NCBI GenBank assembly: GCA_030704615.1
Contig: CM060731.1
Coordinates: 47,924,001 to 47,988,000, forward strand
DNA length: 64,000 nucleotides
Reading direction: 5' to 3'
Source of the DNA: Takakia lepidozioides
Taxonomy: Eukaryota > Streptophyta > Takakiopsida > Takakiales > Takakiaceae
In this document: positions 1 to 11,098 of the stretch, in pieces
Layout: every line of letters begins with the position of its first letter
Position numbering within the stretch: the stretch's first letter is position 1
Translations under genes and position numbers: made by a program
Notes under the pieces: model-generated
Seen by the model: the letters and a program-made list of their open reading frames with translations, nothing else
Told to the model about the DNA's origin: nothing
Databases searched by the model: none

Positions 1-1130
1 ATCCAGTGTATGAATGTGATGTCCGTTCAATTGGATGATAGTCTATTGATTGCTTGAGCCAGTGTACGGTTGTTCCGAGGACCGGCAGTGGGTGGATGGA
101 TGTAAACATGCTGGATGAACTGGTATGTGACTAAGTTCCGTTTTGGTTGTTTTTCGTTTTTTAAAGTTTCGTGAGCGGTCGCCGGCTAAAGTAAAGTGAC
201 TGGCGCTTGAAGGATATTTGATCCGTTATTTTCAAATTAAATACTCGCAGTTCCTACCCTCCCGGGTTCGTTCCCTTTTTTTTAAATGAGGTTCTTTAAG
301 TGGTCAAATATCCCAATCCATAACCTCTGCTTACTGTTGGTAGAGCAAAGAACCTCGCAACACTGATTTGGACTGTATTTGTATTCAAAGCTTTCTCGAA
401 TAAGTCTACCCTCCATAATTGTTCCCTTCATATCTGTTAGGTTGTTTTTAGTGGCAAATTTCGCCACATTTCGACCTCGAAAAACAAAAGGAATATACTG
501 TCGCAAATTCCCTGTTTTTCATGGATAAAATCGCCAAATTTCTCCAACTAGAAAATGAATTATGGATGAATTTGCCAAATATGGATGATATAAATGGATT
601 GAAGTAGAGAGGTGGATGGATTTCGTGGATGAACAGAATGTACCGCTATTTTTTGCAAAACTATGTAGCCACTCGTGCTGTTTTCTAAATTTCTTAAGAA
701 AAACACTGCTGTTAACCCTCTTTATTTTTATTTTTTTACTTTTGCAAAAAGAGCATTTAGTAGGTGTAATGTATTACCATATTTTTTCCACTCCCTCCTT
801 TACTAAATGACCTTTCATAAGTGTTAATTTTTTTCAAATGCATATAATAAGGGGCCAGGTTTGAAGTGGGTGCGAAGATTAGAGGGTGGTCCGGGAATTA
901 AAAAAATGGGGGTTATAGTATGTTACACCACCGGGAGTTGAATTAATAATTGCCATGTAAGAGCATCTCCACCCTATCCACTGAAAACTTAACTGTAAAG
1001 CTCCATATAGGGATTCCTATTCCGTGCGCTAAATATTATTTACGTCGTTCTCAATGCATCGACCCACCGCAGATGCGGAAAAGCCAACGCTATATGCCGT
1101 CAGGCTCGCTGACAACGACCCCAACAGAAT
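1..1130. other. gene-poor AT-rich flank of the Harbinger remnant
   Basis: No gene is recognised here. The stretch is AT-rich and repeatedly carries the word GGATGA/ATGGATGA (for example around 90-120, 540-600 and 610-640). Only short open frames without family resemblance occur. It probably contains the decayed left part of the PIF/Harbinger element that follows, but no terminal inverted repeat could be fixed. Confidence 0.5.
505..690 (+). repeat. dispersed repeat copy 1 (matches 58735-58915)
   Basis: The sequence from 'catggataaaatcgccaa' through 'gtagccactcgtgctgtttt' is a clear relative of 58735-58915 in the same orientation, with small indels. Both copies contain several ATGGATGA words. 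The copy at 58735 lies just outside the right end of the Mutator-like element, so this is an independent dispersed repeat family. Confidence 0.7.
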
Positions 1131-1236
1131 AGCATGTGGTGGGAAGCTACGAGAGCACTTCAGGGAGAAGCTGCGAGAGCGCTTCAATCCCACAATTTTC
1201 TCACACATTCACTTTGTGTACACATACAATTGATGC

Positions 1237-3050
1237 TTGGAGGCGTGAACTGAATCAAAATATTCAAGCTGAGATTAGGAGGGAGCTAGAAGACGATGAT
1301 GAGGATTTCATCATGGGTGTTATTGATATTGCTAGTTGTGATCATTCTTCGCGCAGGCTTAAAGCTAGGCGTGGATCGAGACCAGGGAAAGTAGCTAATG
1401 TTGATAGAGAGAGGCACGCTGGACATGAGAGGATTTGGAGAGATTACTTCTCTGAATCACCTGTGTACGATGAGAGGACATCATGGATCTTTTCTTGAAG
1501 ATTATACACTCTGTTGTAGCCTGTGATCCTTATTTTAAGCAAAGGGTAGATGGGTGTGGATTGTTGGGTTTGTCGAGTATCCAGAAATGCACAGCGGCAT
1601 TAAGGATACTCGCTTATGGAGTAGCTGCCAATGTTGTTGATGAGTATTGCAGGTTGAGCGAATCCACTGCTATGGAGGCTATGAAGAGATTTGTGCATGC
1701 AGTTCGTGCCTGTTTTGAGGAAGAATTCCTTCGTCAACCAACTGCACAAGACAAACAGAGGCAAATGCGGATCAATACTGCTCGAGGGTTTCTCAGTATG
1801 TTTGCCTCTTTAAATTGTATGCATTATGTTTGGAAGAACTGCCCTATTTCTTGGCAGGGCCAGTATCAAGATAGAAATGGAAACCGCAGCATTGTGCTGG
1901 AGGCAATTGCCTCTCAGGATCTTTGGATCTGGCACGTCTTCTTTGGGCTGCCAGGCATAAACAATGACATTAACGTTCTGGATCGCTCTCCGTTGGTTGC
2001 AAATTTGCTCAAAGGAGATTCTGAGAATGTCACCTTCACTGTCAACGGCAATGTCTACAAGAGGTATTACCTCTTAGCAGATGGTATATATCCCTCTTGG
2101 TCCATTTTTGTGCAGACAATTTATGAGCCCACGGGAGGTCACTACATGATCATATCACGTGCGTACAAAGGTACATTTATACTAGGCTATATTTTTAAAA
2201 TTTTGCATTTTTTTCCACCCTATCTTTAGGTAATATTGTAAAACCCATTATTTTCTAACACCCTATTTTTATTTATAATTTTCTTTTGCAACAATTAATT
2301 AGATTCTATTTTAAATTGTCTTTTTTAGTAATTACAAAATTTCAAAGCATGTACACAAACAAGTATATTCCACATAACATAAGTCAAATGCCAGACCGAG
2401 GAAAAAGTTTAATTTTCATTAGCCACGAACTCATTCAAAGCCGCAGCATCACTTGGATCTAAAGAATACAAGTTTTGAGATGGTTCAAATGTCATAGTCA
2501 CTGTTGAGATTATGGTATCAACATCAATCCACTCTATATCACTGGAATCATATTTAAACTTCAGGTGAGCTCTACCTGATTTCATCATGATGGATTGGAG
2601 CTGGATAAAATATAGGAAATTTCACAAGGATGGATACATTATACTGTAGATAAAATCCTGTATTACATTAACTTTTTAAATAAAACTCTGGATTTTTTGT
2701 GACCTTTTAAAAAAAAAACCTGGATGAAATGATATTGCCTTACCGTAATTTTTTTTTAAATTTACCTCAAAAAAATAAATTGCACCCTATATTTGTTTTC
2801 ACGTGGTTTTGAAAATACGGGGAGTGACCCCCCCAAGCATAAGCCTCAAGACCAGAAGAGGGCGCATTTTGCGATGATGCAGGAGTCAGTGAGAAATGAC
2901 GTCGAGAGAGCTTTTGGTGTACTACAGAGCAGGTTTTCAATCATACAAAACCCTTCAAGACAGCGGGACATATACCCTATCAAATCTATCATGTTAGCAT
3001 GTGTCATACTTCATAATATGATAATAGATGATGATGCCACAATGTTTTGA
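1237..3050 (+). pseudogene. PIF/Harbinger-type transposase, broken
   Basis: Remnant of a DDE nuclease-type transposase of the PIF/Harbinger superfamily ('plant transposon protein' family). Family-like blocks run in order: an N-terminal segment (1237-1490) ending in a HERIWRDYFSESPVY-like block, a catalytic-core segment (1490-2190) with LGLSSIQKCTAALR and HVFFGLPGINNDINVL, and a last segment (2793-3050) with DVERAFGVLQSRF. A frameshift near 1485 separates the first two. About 600 bp of unrelated AT-rich DNA (2195-2792) separates the last two. The first catalytic Asp, normally in a G-S-[IL]-D-C-M-H context, reads Asn (SLNCMH); the LADG Asp and the ERAFG Glu remain. The gene is therefore almost certainly inactive. 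Family assignment rests on motif recognition. Confidence 0.85.
2195..2792. other. AT-rich insertion splitting the Harbinger transposase, with a minus-strand coding-like remnant
   Basis: This block sits between two adjacent parts of the transposase core, at a point where the family is normally continuous. It contains homopolymer-rich AT DNA and GGATGAA words near 2625-2735. On the minus strand, roughly 2600 to 2409, there is an open stretch that reads like the acidic C-terminus of a protein (ending in LNEFVANEN followed by a stop). It could be an intron of the Harbinger gene or a nested insertion. No target duplication was identified. Confidence 0.45.
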
Positions 3051-3120
3051 TTGTACTCTATCAATAAAGTGTGTTACTTCATGTGCTTGACATGCATAAA
3101 GGATTCGGTTATAAATTATA

Positions 3121-3925
3121 GGATGCCAAGTGGAATATTTTACGTTTTGTGAGGCATATTCACAAATTGGGGGCATAACTTTATGCCAACAAATGAGAAT
3201 GGAATCTAAGAGGGCTTCCTCACATGCCTAGTAAAGCCCCCCACCTACTGCAGCCTTGAGTTTGCACCAAAAACATCTCAAAGTCTGATTTGTATGATGC
3301 TAAGAGTCAATTTCTAGGTTTGGAACACATCTTCACAAATTGGGCCATACAAATGGGAATGGCATGTGGGAGGGCTTTACACATCGGTAGTGAGGGCCCC
3401 CACCTATTGCAGCCCTCAATTTGCACCAAAAACATCATGAAGATTGAATTCTATGATGCTAAGACTCATTTTCTAGGTTTTGGAACAGATATTCACAAAT
3501 TAGGGCATATCTTCATGCCAACAAATGAGAATGGCCTGTGGGAGGGCTCTATACATTGGTAGTGAGGCCCCCCACCTACTGCAGCCCTTAGTTTTTACCA
3601 AAAACATCTCAAACGTGGAATTGTATGATGCTAAGATTCATTTTCTAAGTTTTGGAAGACATGTTCACAAATTGGGCCATATCTTCATGCCAACAAATGA
3701 GAATGGAATGTGAGAGGGCTCCATACATTTCCAGTGAAGCCCCCCATGTATTGCAGCTCTGAATTCTCACAAAGAATGTCAAATATATGGAATGATATGA
3801 TGCTAAGTTGACACATTGTGGTTTTGGAAGACATACTCACAAACTGGGGCATATGTTGATGCCAAAAAATGAGAATGGCATTGGGGAGGGCTCCACACAT
3901 TTCTAGTGTGGCCCCCCACCTATCA
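3121..3925. repeat. tandem repeat, about 172-bp unit, roughly five copies
   Basis: The word 'atgatgctaag' and its neighbours recur at about 3121, 3296, 3455, 3627 and 3799, giving spacings near 160-175 bp. Each unit also contains 'caaatt(g)ggcatat', 'caaatgagaatgg' and 'gccccccacct(a)ttgcagc'. The copies are diverged. No coding capacity is convincing, and the short open frames here are products of the repeat. Confidence 0.85.
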
Positions 3926-3929
3926 AGTC

Positions 3930-4330
3930 ACACCATAAGCAAAACTAACCAATGGGTGCGACGGTAGGGCTGTCTGAGTGCCAATATGAATGAAAACACA
4001 AACAAGAAATTTCAGAATTAAAAAAATGTTAGGTTCTGGAGGCCCTGATACAATCGTCGTAACACTTGTTAGGAATCTATGAAGCCACACTACATGCAAA
4101 TTGAACCAATTTTTTCGATAGTAGGGCTGTTTGAGTGCTAGTATGTACGAAAACACAAACAAAAAATTTTAGATGTACTTGGGGCCTGTCCACAATGTAT
4201 TAAAAAAAATGTTAGGCTTTGGAGGCCCTGATACAATCGTCATAGCAGTTGTTAGGAATCTATGAAGCCACACTGCATGCAAATTGAACCAATTTTTGCG
4301 ATGGTAAGGTTGTCTGAGTGCTAGTCTGTC
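3930..4330. repeat. second local repeat, about 165-bp unit, two to three partial copies
   Basis: The words 'gtagggctgt(c/t)tgagtgc' (about 3963, 4123, with a variant near 4303) and 'tgttaggttctggaggccctgatacaatcgtc' (about 4028 and 4208) recur with roughly 160-180 bp spacing. This family directly abuts the 172-bp repeat but differs in sequence. No gene is seen. Confidence 0.7.
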
Positions 4331-4816
4331 TCATTCGTACGTGTCATCCACCCTATATTCTGAATCCTCTCCTTGTGACTCATCAAGGTCTGGGCGATTG
4401 CCAGCCTCCTATCGGAATGGCGCAGGGGTGTAGAATTGATCGTCAACACGACGGGAGGAATAAATTGGTTCGCAGGTCTGAATGCCTCACTTCCGCTCTC
4501 TATTGGCTTGAAATACTCTTGGTATGGACTGAAAGAACCTTGGTTTTCTGCAATGAACAGCTGATGAAATTTGGGAGATATGTTATTGTAAATGGTGCAC
4601 ATGTTGAGTTGAGTTAAAGAACTCATGTGCTGCAAGGAGCTCTCTGAATCAGTTCAACACTAATGCAGGCACACATCTTCCCCATTCTTCCCAGCGGCAG
4701 CTACATCACTATGTGAGTTACTCTTCTCCCCTCGTTCTTTCCCCTCTCAACGTAAGGCACCATCCTCAGATTCGGAGGCTGCTCGACCAGCGCTGGTCCA
4801 GGTAGCACAACAAATC
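4331..4816. other. no recognisable feature
   Basis: Both strands carry open frames of about 100 codons in this stretch (around 4318-4635), but neither resembles a known family and they overlap each other. I see no RNA gene or repeat. Confidence 0.4.
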
Positions 4817-5879
4817 GTGATTCTTGTTAAAGCGATTGTAAGGGTCGTTGCCCCATACCCAGCCTCTCAACGAGCCAATCCATCGACAGAGGGGAAGCAG
4901 GTGCTTGCCCACATCACAAGAAGCGGACTCAAGCTACATATGTATCTACTCAACACCCCGGTGAACATGTATGTCGTGTGGCAAAGGGGCTTGAGCTCCA
5001 TGCCTGCACAAAACGTTGCTGCAACGAGCAGCGACTATCTGAAGACAGATAGCAGCACGAACTTCCAACCAGTGGCGGGCTATTGGCTTCACGAAAATTC
5101 CACCCAGCCCAATCTTGGACAGTGCGTTCGATGGCACAGTGACCCTCACAACAAATGCTGCTTGAATGTTGTACACCACACCTCCTCCAGCAGCAACCCT
5201 GGACATTCACTCGTCTCTAACAATTCCGGTGTCACCATGGAAAACGCCCTTGTCCACAGGTACAGGAAGTGTGGGAGTATGGCCCATGCTGGATTTGGAG
5301 CAGTGAGAGAAGGCCCCAAGGAACCGTGGCATGATCCAGTGTATTCTAAAATCGTAGGTCCCATTGCACTTGATGTCCCCACCAACTTTGAGCAACGTTG
5401 GAGACAAATTGCCCGTTGGCATCAAAACAAGCTTGCTCAAACTCACTGCATCTACAACCTCCACCCTGAACCAAATTCGTTATGGAGAGTTTCCATTCCC
5501 GAATACTCCACATGGCATGTGTGAGCCTGGTAGCCCTGGCATGTGGGGACACTATGTGAGGCAGGGCAACTGAAAGAGGCTCTACAGATTTTGAGCGAAG
5601 GAGGCATTTCTGCAGATTCACATACTTATGTTTGTCTCTTGCATAAGTGCATCAAGATGCAAGGCCTTGAAGCTAGAAAGCATGAGCACTCTCACATTCT
5701 CCAAACTGGATTCAATCCCAACGTTTTTCTGCTCAACACGTATGTTAAATGCGGGAGTATCATGGATGCACACCAAGCCCTGAAAAAAATGCCTGAACAA
5801 GATCTGGTTATGTGGACCATAAGAATGGCAGGATTTACCACGCATGGGTGTGGTAAGAATGCTTTGGAGACATATGGGC
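4817..5879 (+). pseudogene. PPR (PLS-type) gene remnant 1
   Basis: Degenerate pentatricopeptide-repeat gene. Recognisable pieces are LLNTPVNMYV (about 4939), VTMENALVHRYRKCGSM (about 5230) and, from 5543, a longer stretch with HTYVCLLHKCIKM, LQTGFNPNVFLLNTYVKCGS and KKMPEQDLVMWT, which are the typical 35-residue PPR/L/S modules of organellar RNA-editing factors. Frameshifts and in-frame stops separate the pieces, and there is no transit peptide or DYW domain. The final module stops where the 350-bp repeat begins at 5880. A near-identical copy of the last part lies at 24898-25165, next to the other 350-bp repeat. Confidence 0.8.
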
Positions 5880-6229
5880 TGTCAAGTTAAATAAACACAG
5901 TGTGAAACTAACTAGAATAAAGCTAGTTATTTGTATTTAACACTTGGATTTAGTTCAAGTATTAAGTCAGGTGTCAAGTTTAGTTTGACACCTGAACCGT
6001 CTTATCTTCACGAGAGCGTCAGTCATGCGGCTCATCTCTCTCGAGTTGAGCCTGCACGACCGAGCTCCTTCACCGTTCAGAACCTGAGTGTGCTTATGAA
6101 GGGAGGATAGGTTGTTGTGGGGTGGAGTCCCCATAGCTTGGGGTGCCCCTGGCTCGACTATTATTTTAAAGAGTGATGGTGTTGTGTTTTGTGTTTCTCT
6201 TATTATTTGAGTTTAGTTCTTTCTTATCA
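5880..6229 (+). repeat. 350-bp TG...CA direct repeat, left copy (candidate 5' LTR)
   Basis: Begins TGTCAAGTTAAATAAACAC and ends CTTTCTTATCA. It is nearly identical to 24405-24754, with exactly equal length and a handful of substitutions. It holds a short internal inverted pair (agctagttattt / tgtcaagtttagtttgacacc). The TG...CA ends and the sharp loss of homology at both borders are LTR-like. Its left neighbour is PPR remnant 1. Confidence 0.8.
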
Positions 6230-6592
6230 CTCGAGAGAGATCAGCCTATCTAGTTTTCTAGTGCTAAGCTAGATATGATGTTTGTTTTAGCACTATTATA
6301 ATATAACTTGGTATGATACAGGTTTGTGAATAATAGCTTGCGGCGGATACTTCACTTGCAGTTACTGCTAGCGGATCTTGCTGGAGTCACGCGTTTAGTA
6401 GAGAGCTTGCTCAGGCTATTGGGGATGAATGCTGCCTGATTGATTCGTCAAGTAACGACGGGTTAGAGGTTAGCTCTTTTTCGTGCCTAGATTCTTCTGC
6501 AGCGATCCTGTCATCGTCTCAGGGCTGCCCGTGTGGAGTGGAGACGAAGGGCTTGCCGTGGGTGACTCCAAGCCGGCCTGTTTTTTGGATTG

Positions 6593-6882
6593 AAGAGGCC
6601 TGTGAGCAAGGGTATCGTTTATGGAAAGCCCAAGAATCAGGGTATTACCCAGCTCAAGTTTCAGCGAAACATGCGGTCTGTAGCTGAGGAGCGCGCTGGC
6701 CGCAAACTTGGAGGTCTTAGGGTTCTTAATTCTTATTGGATTAACCAGGATTCAACATACAAGTACTTTGAAGTGATACTGGTTGATACTGCACACTCGG
6801 TGATCCGTAAAGACCCACACATTAACTGGATTGTCAACCCTGTGCACAAGCACCGTGAGCTCCGAGGATTGACTTCAGCGGT
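6593..6882 (+). pseudogene. ribosomal protein eL15 gene fragment
   Basis: An open segment reads with very strong resemblance to the middle of cytosolic large-subunit protein eL15 (RPL15): [50 protein letters not shown] and [15 protein letters not shown]. It lacks the N-terminal ~50 residues and the C-terminus, and the frame then degenerates into unrelated sequence. No introns are present in the fragment. It lies between the left 350-bp repeat and the gypsy gag, so it is a captured or inserted gene piece rather than a working gene. Confidence 0.9.
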
Positions 6883-7219
6883 GGTGACAAAGCGGGCTGA
6901 CTGTTTGACTGTAAGAAAGATGTCGGTGATACAGCTGCCCTGTTTGCAGGCTCTTTGATGACATGGGGGGAAGGTGCCAATGGCAATATTGATGTGAAGG
7001 CAGGTCAGGTTGAGGAGCTGGTTAGAGGACCTAGCTGGTGGATTTGATGAGTTTTGGGAGAGGTGGCAGGTTGTCGACGAATTCGCCTTTGATCTATATT
7101 TTGAAATGCAGGGTACTGAAGCCGCTGCCCCACTCAACTATATGGATATGTGAGACGCAAGACTCGAGAGGGTCTTGCTCATTTGTGAGTCGTTGGTGAA
7201 CATGTACCAAGATTTCCCG

Positions 7220-7546
7220 GAAAGTGCCTGTAACCAAAAGAAGGCCAGATTCCAGCTGCTTCAGAAAGACGACACGCTTCCCCTTGAAATGTCCCGCCAG
7301 CAAAATGAGGACTGTTCCTAGAGTGATGCTTGACCGAAGACTAGGCCGGTTGACGACCTTGTTCTTGTGCAGGGGCTTGGGGACATCATCTGCGGGGTAG
7401 AACTTGGGAGCCCTTGCGGGCGCTACCTCCGCCACGGCTGCCTTGGCATGCTTGGGGAACTCGCCGCCATGCTTGGCTTTGATGGCCCACAAACCCTGCT
7501 TGTGGTAGGTCTTTGATCGGCCAAATCGGCCAACACCCCGCACCAC
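7220..7546 (-). pseudogene. ribosomal protein eL6 gene fragment
   Basis: On the minus strand this segment resembles plant large-subunit protein eL6 (RPL6): [20 protein letters not shown], then [33 protein letters not shown] and [16 protein letters not shown]. Resemblance begins a few codons after the usual N-terminus and ends after the SGLLLVTG block, about half the protein. Upstream (7547-7680) the frame shifts. It lies in opposite orientation to the eL15 piece about 340 bp away, so the two were acquired separately or rearranged. Confidence 0.9.
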
Positions 7547-8122
7547 CTCCTTGCTCGCGCAGGCTTGGCCATCGCTGCCCTCGTCTGCGTCCGCCCTGCC
7601 TCTCTCTCTGAGCGACGGCGAGAAAGTATTTAAATACTGAAGTGAAAGTATTTAAATTCGTCCAGAAAGGTAACCCCAAAATCAGCACACAAAGTAAATG
7701 AAGGTGCCTTCGTATAACTGGTATTCACTGATCCTGACAACTATTTTGGCACGAGTTCGAGGAATTCTTAGGGAACCTGCAGTGAATCGCAAAAAACGTG
7801 GGAATAGTTTTTAATGGCGAGAACGTTCTGGTGTAAACAAAAAAACAAAAAAAAACAAAAAAAAACCTTTTTGATCTAATTTAAATGATTTAGAGCCTAA
7901 TTGGTCATATCTTTGGCAAATGAACTCCGTTTGACACAGTTTTTGAGGGGATAGCTCTAGAAAGGGGAAATCTACTTATCTAGACCTGGTTTTAGTTTTT
8001 TGGACTCTGCTAAAAATCCATGGAATTTTTTGAGTGTGAGTGTGCCATGAAAGATCCACAATTCTGTTTATAGAACCTGTTGTGGTCTACATGAGAGATA
8101 AATCTGGGGATGTACTCCTTGT

Positions 8123-8872
8123 ATGGCTGGGGGAAATGAGGACTTAATTGAAGGGCAAGTCTCTTCTCTTAGCTTGTGCACACAAGGAGACAAGATTTAT
8201 GTTTCTCAAGGGGCTCAGACTGACTTGAGTAGAGAGCAGTTGGACGAGTTGATTGCATACTGGGAGTCAGGCATTAGCAATAGACAACACACTGCTGTAG
8301 TTGGCGTTGAGGGCCTCAATATTGCCTTGGACAGTCAGAACTCTGTTGGAGCAAGTAGTTCTGCAGCTATGGGTGAAATACCAAAGTGGATGAAAGCTAG
8401 GCTTGGAACACAGCCAAAGACAGCCCCGGGGACCAAGGTGTTCAGCCATAAGGCCGTGGTGTACTGGAGCAGAGGAGCAGGAGCTACACAAGTTTGTGCA
8501 ATCAGACATGGTTGCAGCCGGACACGCTCTGCTCAAGGCAACCACGAGCGGGGGTTCATTAGCAATGACAAGTTTGTTCTGCTTGAAGGAGATGCAGTCA
8601 TTCGCAATGAGGACACCCACAACCGTCTCAAAGCTTTCGAGTTGAGAGACTGTCAGACCCTACATTTATTTTCTTTAGTATTCAGTGAGCGGGAGATAGG
8701 GGAGTATTGCTTTGTCTCTACCTGGCAGAAAGAGGAGGAGGGTTGGTTAGAGCGAGCTACTGTAGCTTGGGACAAGGTTAGTGGCAGGTTTCTGGACATA
8801 GATATACCTCCTACACCTTACCATCATTCAGAGCGAGGCACTTTGAGAGAAGTCTGGCAGTTGATAGCATAG
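8123..8872 (+). CDS. unrecognised 249-codon ORF in the gypsy leader
   Basis: Uninterrupted ATG-to-stop frame of 249 codons. I do not recognise a family. The product would be soluble, with a mixed-charge N-terminal half and a Trp/Glu-rich C-terminal half (EIGEYCFVSTWQKEEEGW, then VAWDKVSGRFLDIDIP). No signal peptide or membrane segment is visible. It lies upstream of gypsy gag in the same orientation with about 520 bp between, so it may be an extra leader ORF of the element. An intact frame of this length amid decayed DNA is notable, but function is unknown. Confidence 0.5.
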   Translation: MAGGNEDLIEGQVSSLSLCTQGDKIYVSQGAQTDLSREQLDELIAYWESGISNRQHTAVVGVEGLNIALDSQNSVGASSSAAMGEIPKWMKARLGTQPKTAPGTKVFSHKAVVYWSRGAGATQVCAIRHGCSRTRSAQGNHERGFISNDKFVLLEGDAVIRNEDTHNRLKAFELRDCQTLHLFSLVFSEREIGEYCFVSTWQKEEEGWLERATVAWDKVSGRFLDIDIPPTPYHHSERGTLREVWQLIA

Positions 8873-9396
8873 ATCAGGATTAGATCTTGTTTGGTCGGGC
8901 TTCTATTCTTCCCCTCCCTCTCTTTACTATTTTCATTACTTTGTACTTGTAGTTGCCAAAGCCTCTCTTGGTGGAGGCCAGTCAGTCCGGGGTTTTGGGC
9001 TGGGATATTCTGCAGGATCAGCATTGCAGATGGATTTTGGTGTGGGGGTGTTGATGTTTTGATTTCTTGTGTTTGGATCCCCCCCAACACCTGCATGCTT
9101 GACTGTGCGCCATGTTTTTTTTTTTTTTGTGGGCGCTTGCTTTCATAGGGATTAGGCCGGATTTAATCACCGGTCAATCCTAGAGTATGCTGTCGATGAT
9201 GAGGCTGGAGTGATGACCAGCAAGACCACCAGTGTTTCTTCTATGGTGAGACTGGGTTGATGACCAGCCAACCATAGGAGTTCTTGCGGTGGATGCAGGT
9301 GCAGGTGCCCTGAGCCACTGGGATATGACCCTTAAACTGCAACAGGTGCCCACCCGTGTTACTATTAGAATTAGTACTAGAGCCTTATAATGTCAC

Positions 9397-9602
9397 GTGG
9401 GGGAGGTGCACATTGTGAGTGTCATCACGGAGTTACCCAAGGGTTTTGAGGGGAGTGCGGCCACAGGCAGTAACAGTGAGAGTGGGTTCACAAGACGAGG
9501 TATTCGGTTCAGACCACCTTCACCTCCACCCTCAACTAGTGCAGAGTCAGACACAGACTCAGAGGTTTCATCAATAGGTGTGCAGTTTCATTCGCCATTG
9601 TT
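9397..9602 (+). pseudogene. gypsy gag, N-terminal part, cut by the CACTA insertion
   Basis: An open frame (begins with GTG at 9397; the true start is uncertain) encodes a Ser/Pro/Asp-rich segment (RPPSPPPSTSAESDTDSEV) and runs straight into the left end of the CACTA element at 9603. Removing the CACTA element and one copy of its GTT duplication joins this frame to the gag frame at 19543 without a shift. This supports one original gag ORF split by insertion. Confidence 0.65.
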
Positions 9603-9640
9603 CACTACAAGAGATGAGCGTTTTTAGGACTACGGGTTTG
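9603..9640 (+). repeat. CACTA left terminal inverted repeat
   Basis: CACTACAAGAGATGAGCG followed by TTTTTAGGACTAC. Pairs in inverted orientation with 19505-19542. The preceding GTT (9600-9602) is the left target duplication. Confidence 0.9.
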
Positions 9641-9959
9641 GCGGAGTCATAAAAACTGCACTAGGTACATGACTACAGAGCGCTGAAATGCATTACAGTT
9701 TTAGTTTTATGACTTTGTAGTAATTGATATCACTACATGACTCCGGAAAATTAGGGAGCATTGGTCAAACATTGTTGAACATGATGACAGGGATGGTTTA
9801 TATGACTAGTGTGATATGTTTGACTACACGTGGACGACGTTTCATGGAATCTTATGATTCCATGACTGAAGATGGTTTCAGAGCTCTATTTATACGACTA
9901 CATCACTACACGTGTCATTTTGAAGGCACATATAATGCAAATAAGGTTGCCCATTAGGT

Positions 9960-10930
9960 TTAAAAAAGTTAAAATTTTTTGCTAATAAGGTTGCCCATTA
10001 GTGTAATCGTGAACAGAAAGGAGGGCTGGGACTTGGCGTCTTTTTGTCTCCTGCGCCACACCACATAGCTGAGGGATGGAACGCGATGATAGCAGGATAT
10101 GCAGGGGCGCGGGTTGGAGGCGTTGAGCAAATGATGCACGAAGGAGAAGAGGAGGAGGAGACGAGACGAGGACAAGCGAGTTCGCCGTTCTTGGGAGAGT
10201 CAACTTGGTCTTAGCAAGCGTGTTTCAATCTCTAACTACTCATCTACGCCGTAGTGGTTCGATCTGATAGACCAATCTGACATTACCTGACTACAGACAC
10301 AAGCAGCACACACAAGAGGTCATCGGTCAAATCCTCTATGGGTCAGGACAGGTCAAGGACAATGTGGTAGGGCACCTTCTTCTTCAACCTATTTCAGCTG
10401 CATATTGAATTCTGTAAGTTAGGTCGTTGGGTACATCTGTGGTGGTTTGGAGTGACTTTGGCAAGTTATTGCCAGTGTGGCAGTAGGGAAGTATCCAAAA
10501 ACATATAATAGAGGTGAGGAGAAGCGGTGGGGTGAACACTTTCCGACCCCAATGGTGGGACAATGGAGACAAAAAGGCGAATGCCTGTTGGACTACAGAG
10601 AGAAGCAGATGCATTTCAGATTGTGATAAGTAGGGTTGGGGTGTTTTGGGGAAGAACTCCACACCAGTATGGTTGGGGTGTTTGCTGGTAGAATTGTAGG
10701 CTGTCAGAGGCATGGATAGCTGAAGGAGCAGGGATAGAGTGTGGGTCCACATTCATCCAAGAGGGCTGGATTTCAAGCTCCACATTACCTATGATTCCCT
10801 GTGGAAGGATAGGTACAAGAAACCTACATGGGTAGATGGTCAACTGGAAGCGACATGCTGTACTATATGTCATTACTGTACTATATGTCATTCCAGAGAC
10901 TGTCATTGTTGGTCCATGTGTTTTACAACA
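9960..10930. other. CACTA interior, no recognisable gene
   Basis: A stretch between the left subterminal repeats and the first eS1 fragment. Open frames on the minus strand (9969-10906) overlap one another and resemble nothing known. An 'aataaggttgcccatta' word is repeated at about 9938 and 9985. I see no further structure. Confidence 0.4.
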
Positions 10931-10964
10931 ATGCTATCAATATAAGACTCCTAGTTCGCATTGG

Positions 10965-11098
10965 AAGCTCAATCCCTGCAAGTTCATTGTGTGTGAAGCT
11001 CAAACTTACGATTTGAAGGATCTTGTAGCCAAGTTCATTCAACCGGAAAGGAGAAATTCTGAAAGCTCCCAAATTTGATGTGGGCAAGCTTATGGAGG
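10965..11098 (+). pseudogene. ribosomal protein eS1 (RPS3a) fragment, copy 1
   Basis: Encodes EAQTYDLKDLVAKFI and, after a short deletion and frame change, LKAPKFDVGKLMEV directly followed by a GTAAG donor-like site. These are neighbouring blocks of small-subunit protein eS1. The intervening ~35 residues are missing. It sits inside the CACTA element, so it is a captured host-gene fragment. The preserved donor suggests capture from genomic DNA rather than from mRNA. A second copy lies at 11695-11812. Confidence 0.8.

Noticed and set aside
6300-6325. 'ttggtatgatacagg' as a tRNA-Met primer-binding site
   Set aside because: It resembles TGGTATCAGAGC only partly and lies about 75 bp beyond the end of the 350-bp repeat, so it cannot be the primer site of that repeat as defined.
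10240-10260. GTAGTG at about 10250 as a right CACTA terminus
   Set aside because: It lacks the longer terminal similarity and would exclude the transposase from the element.
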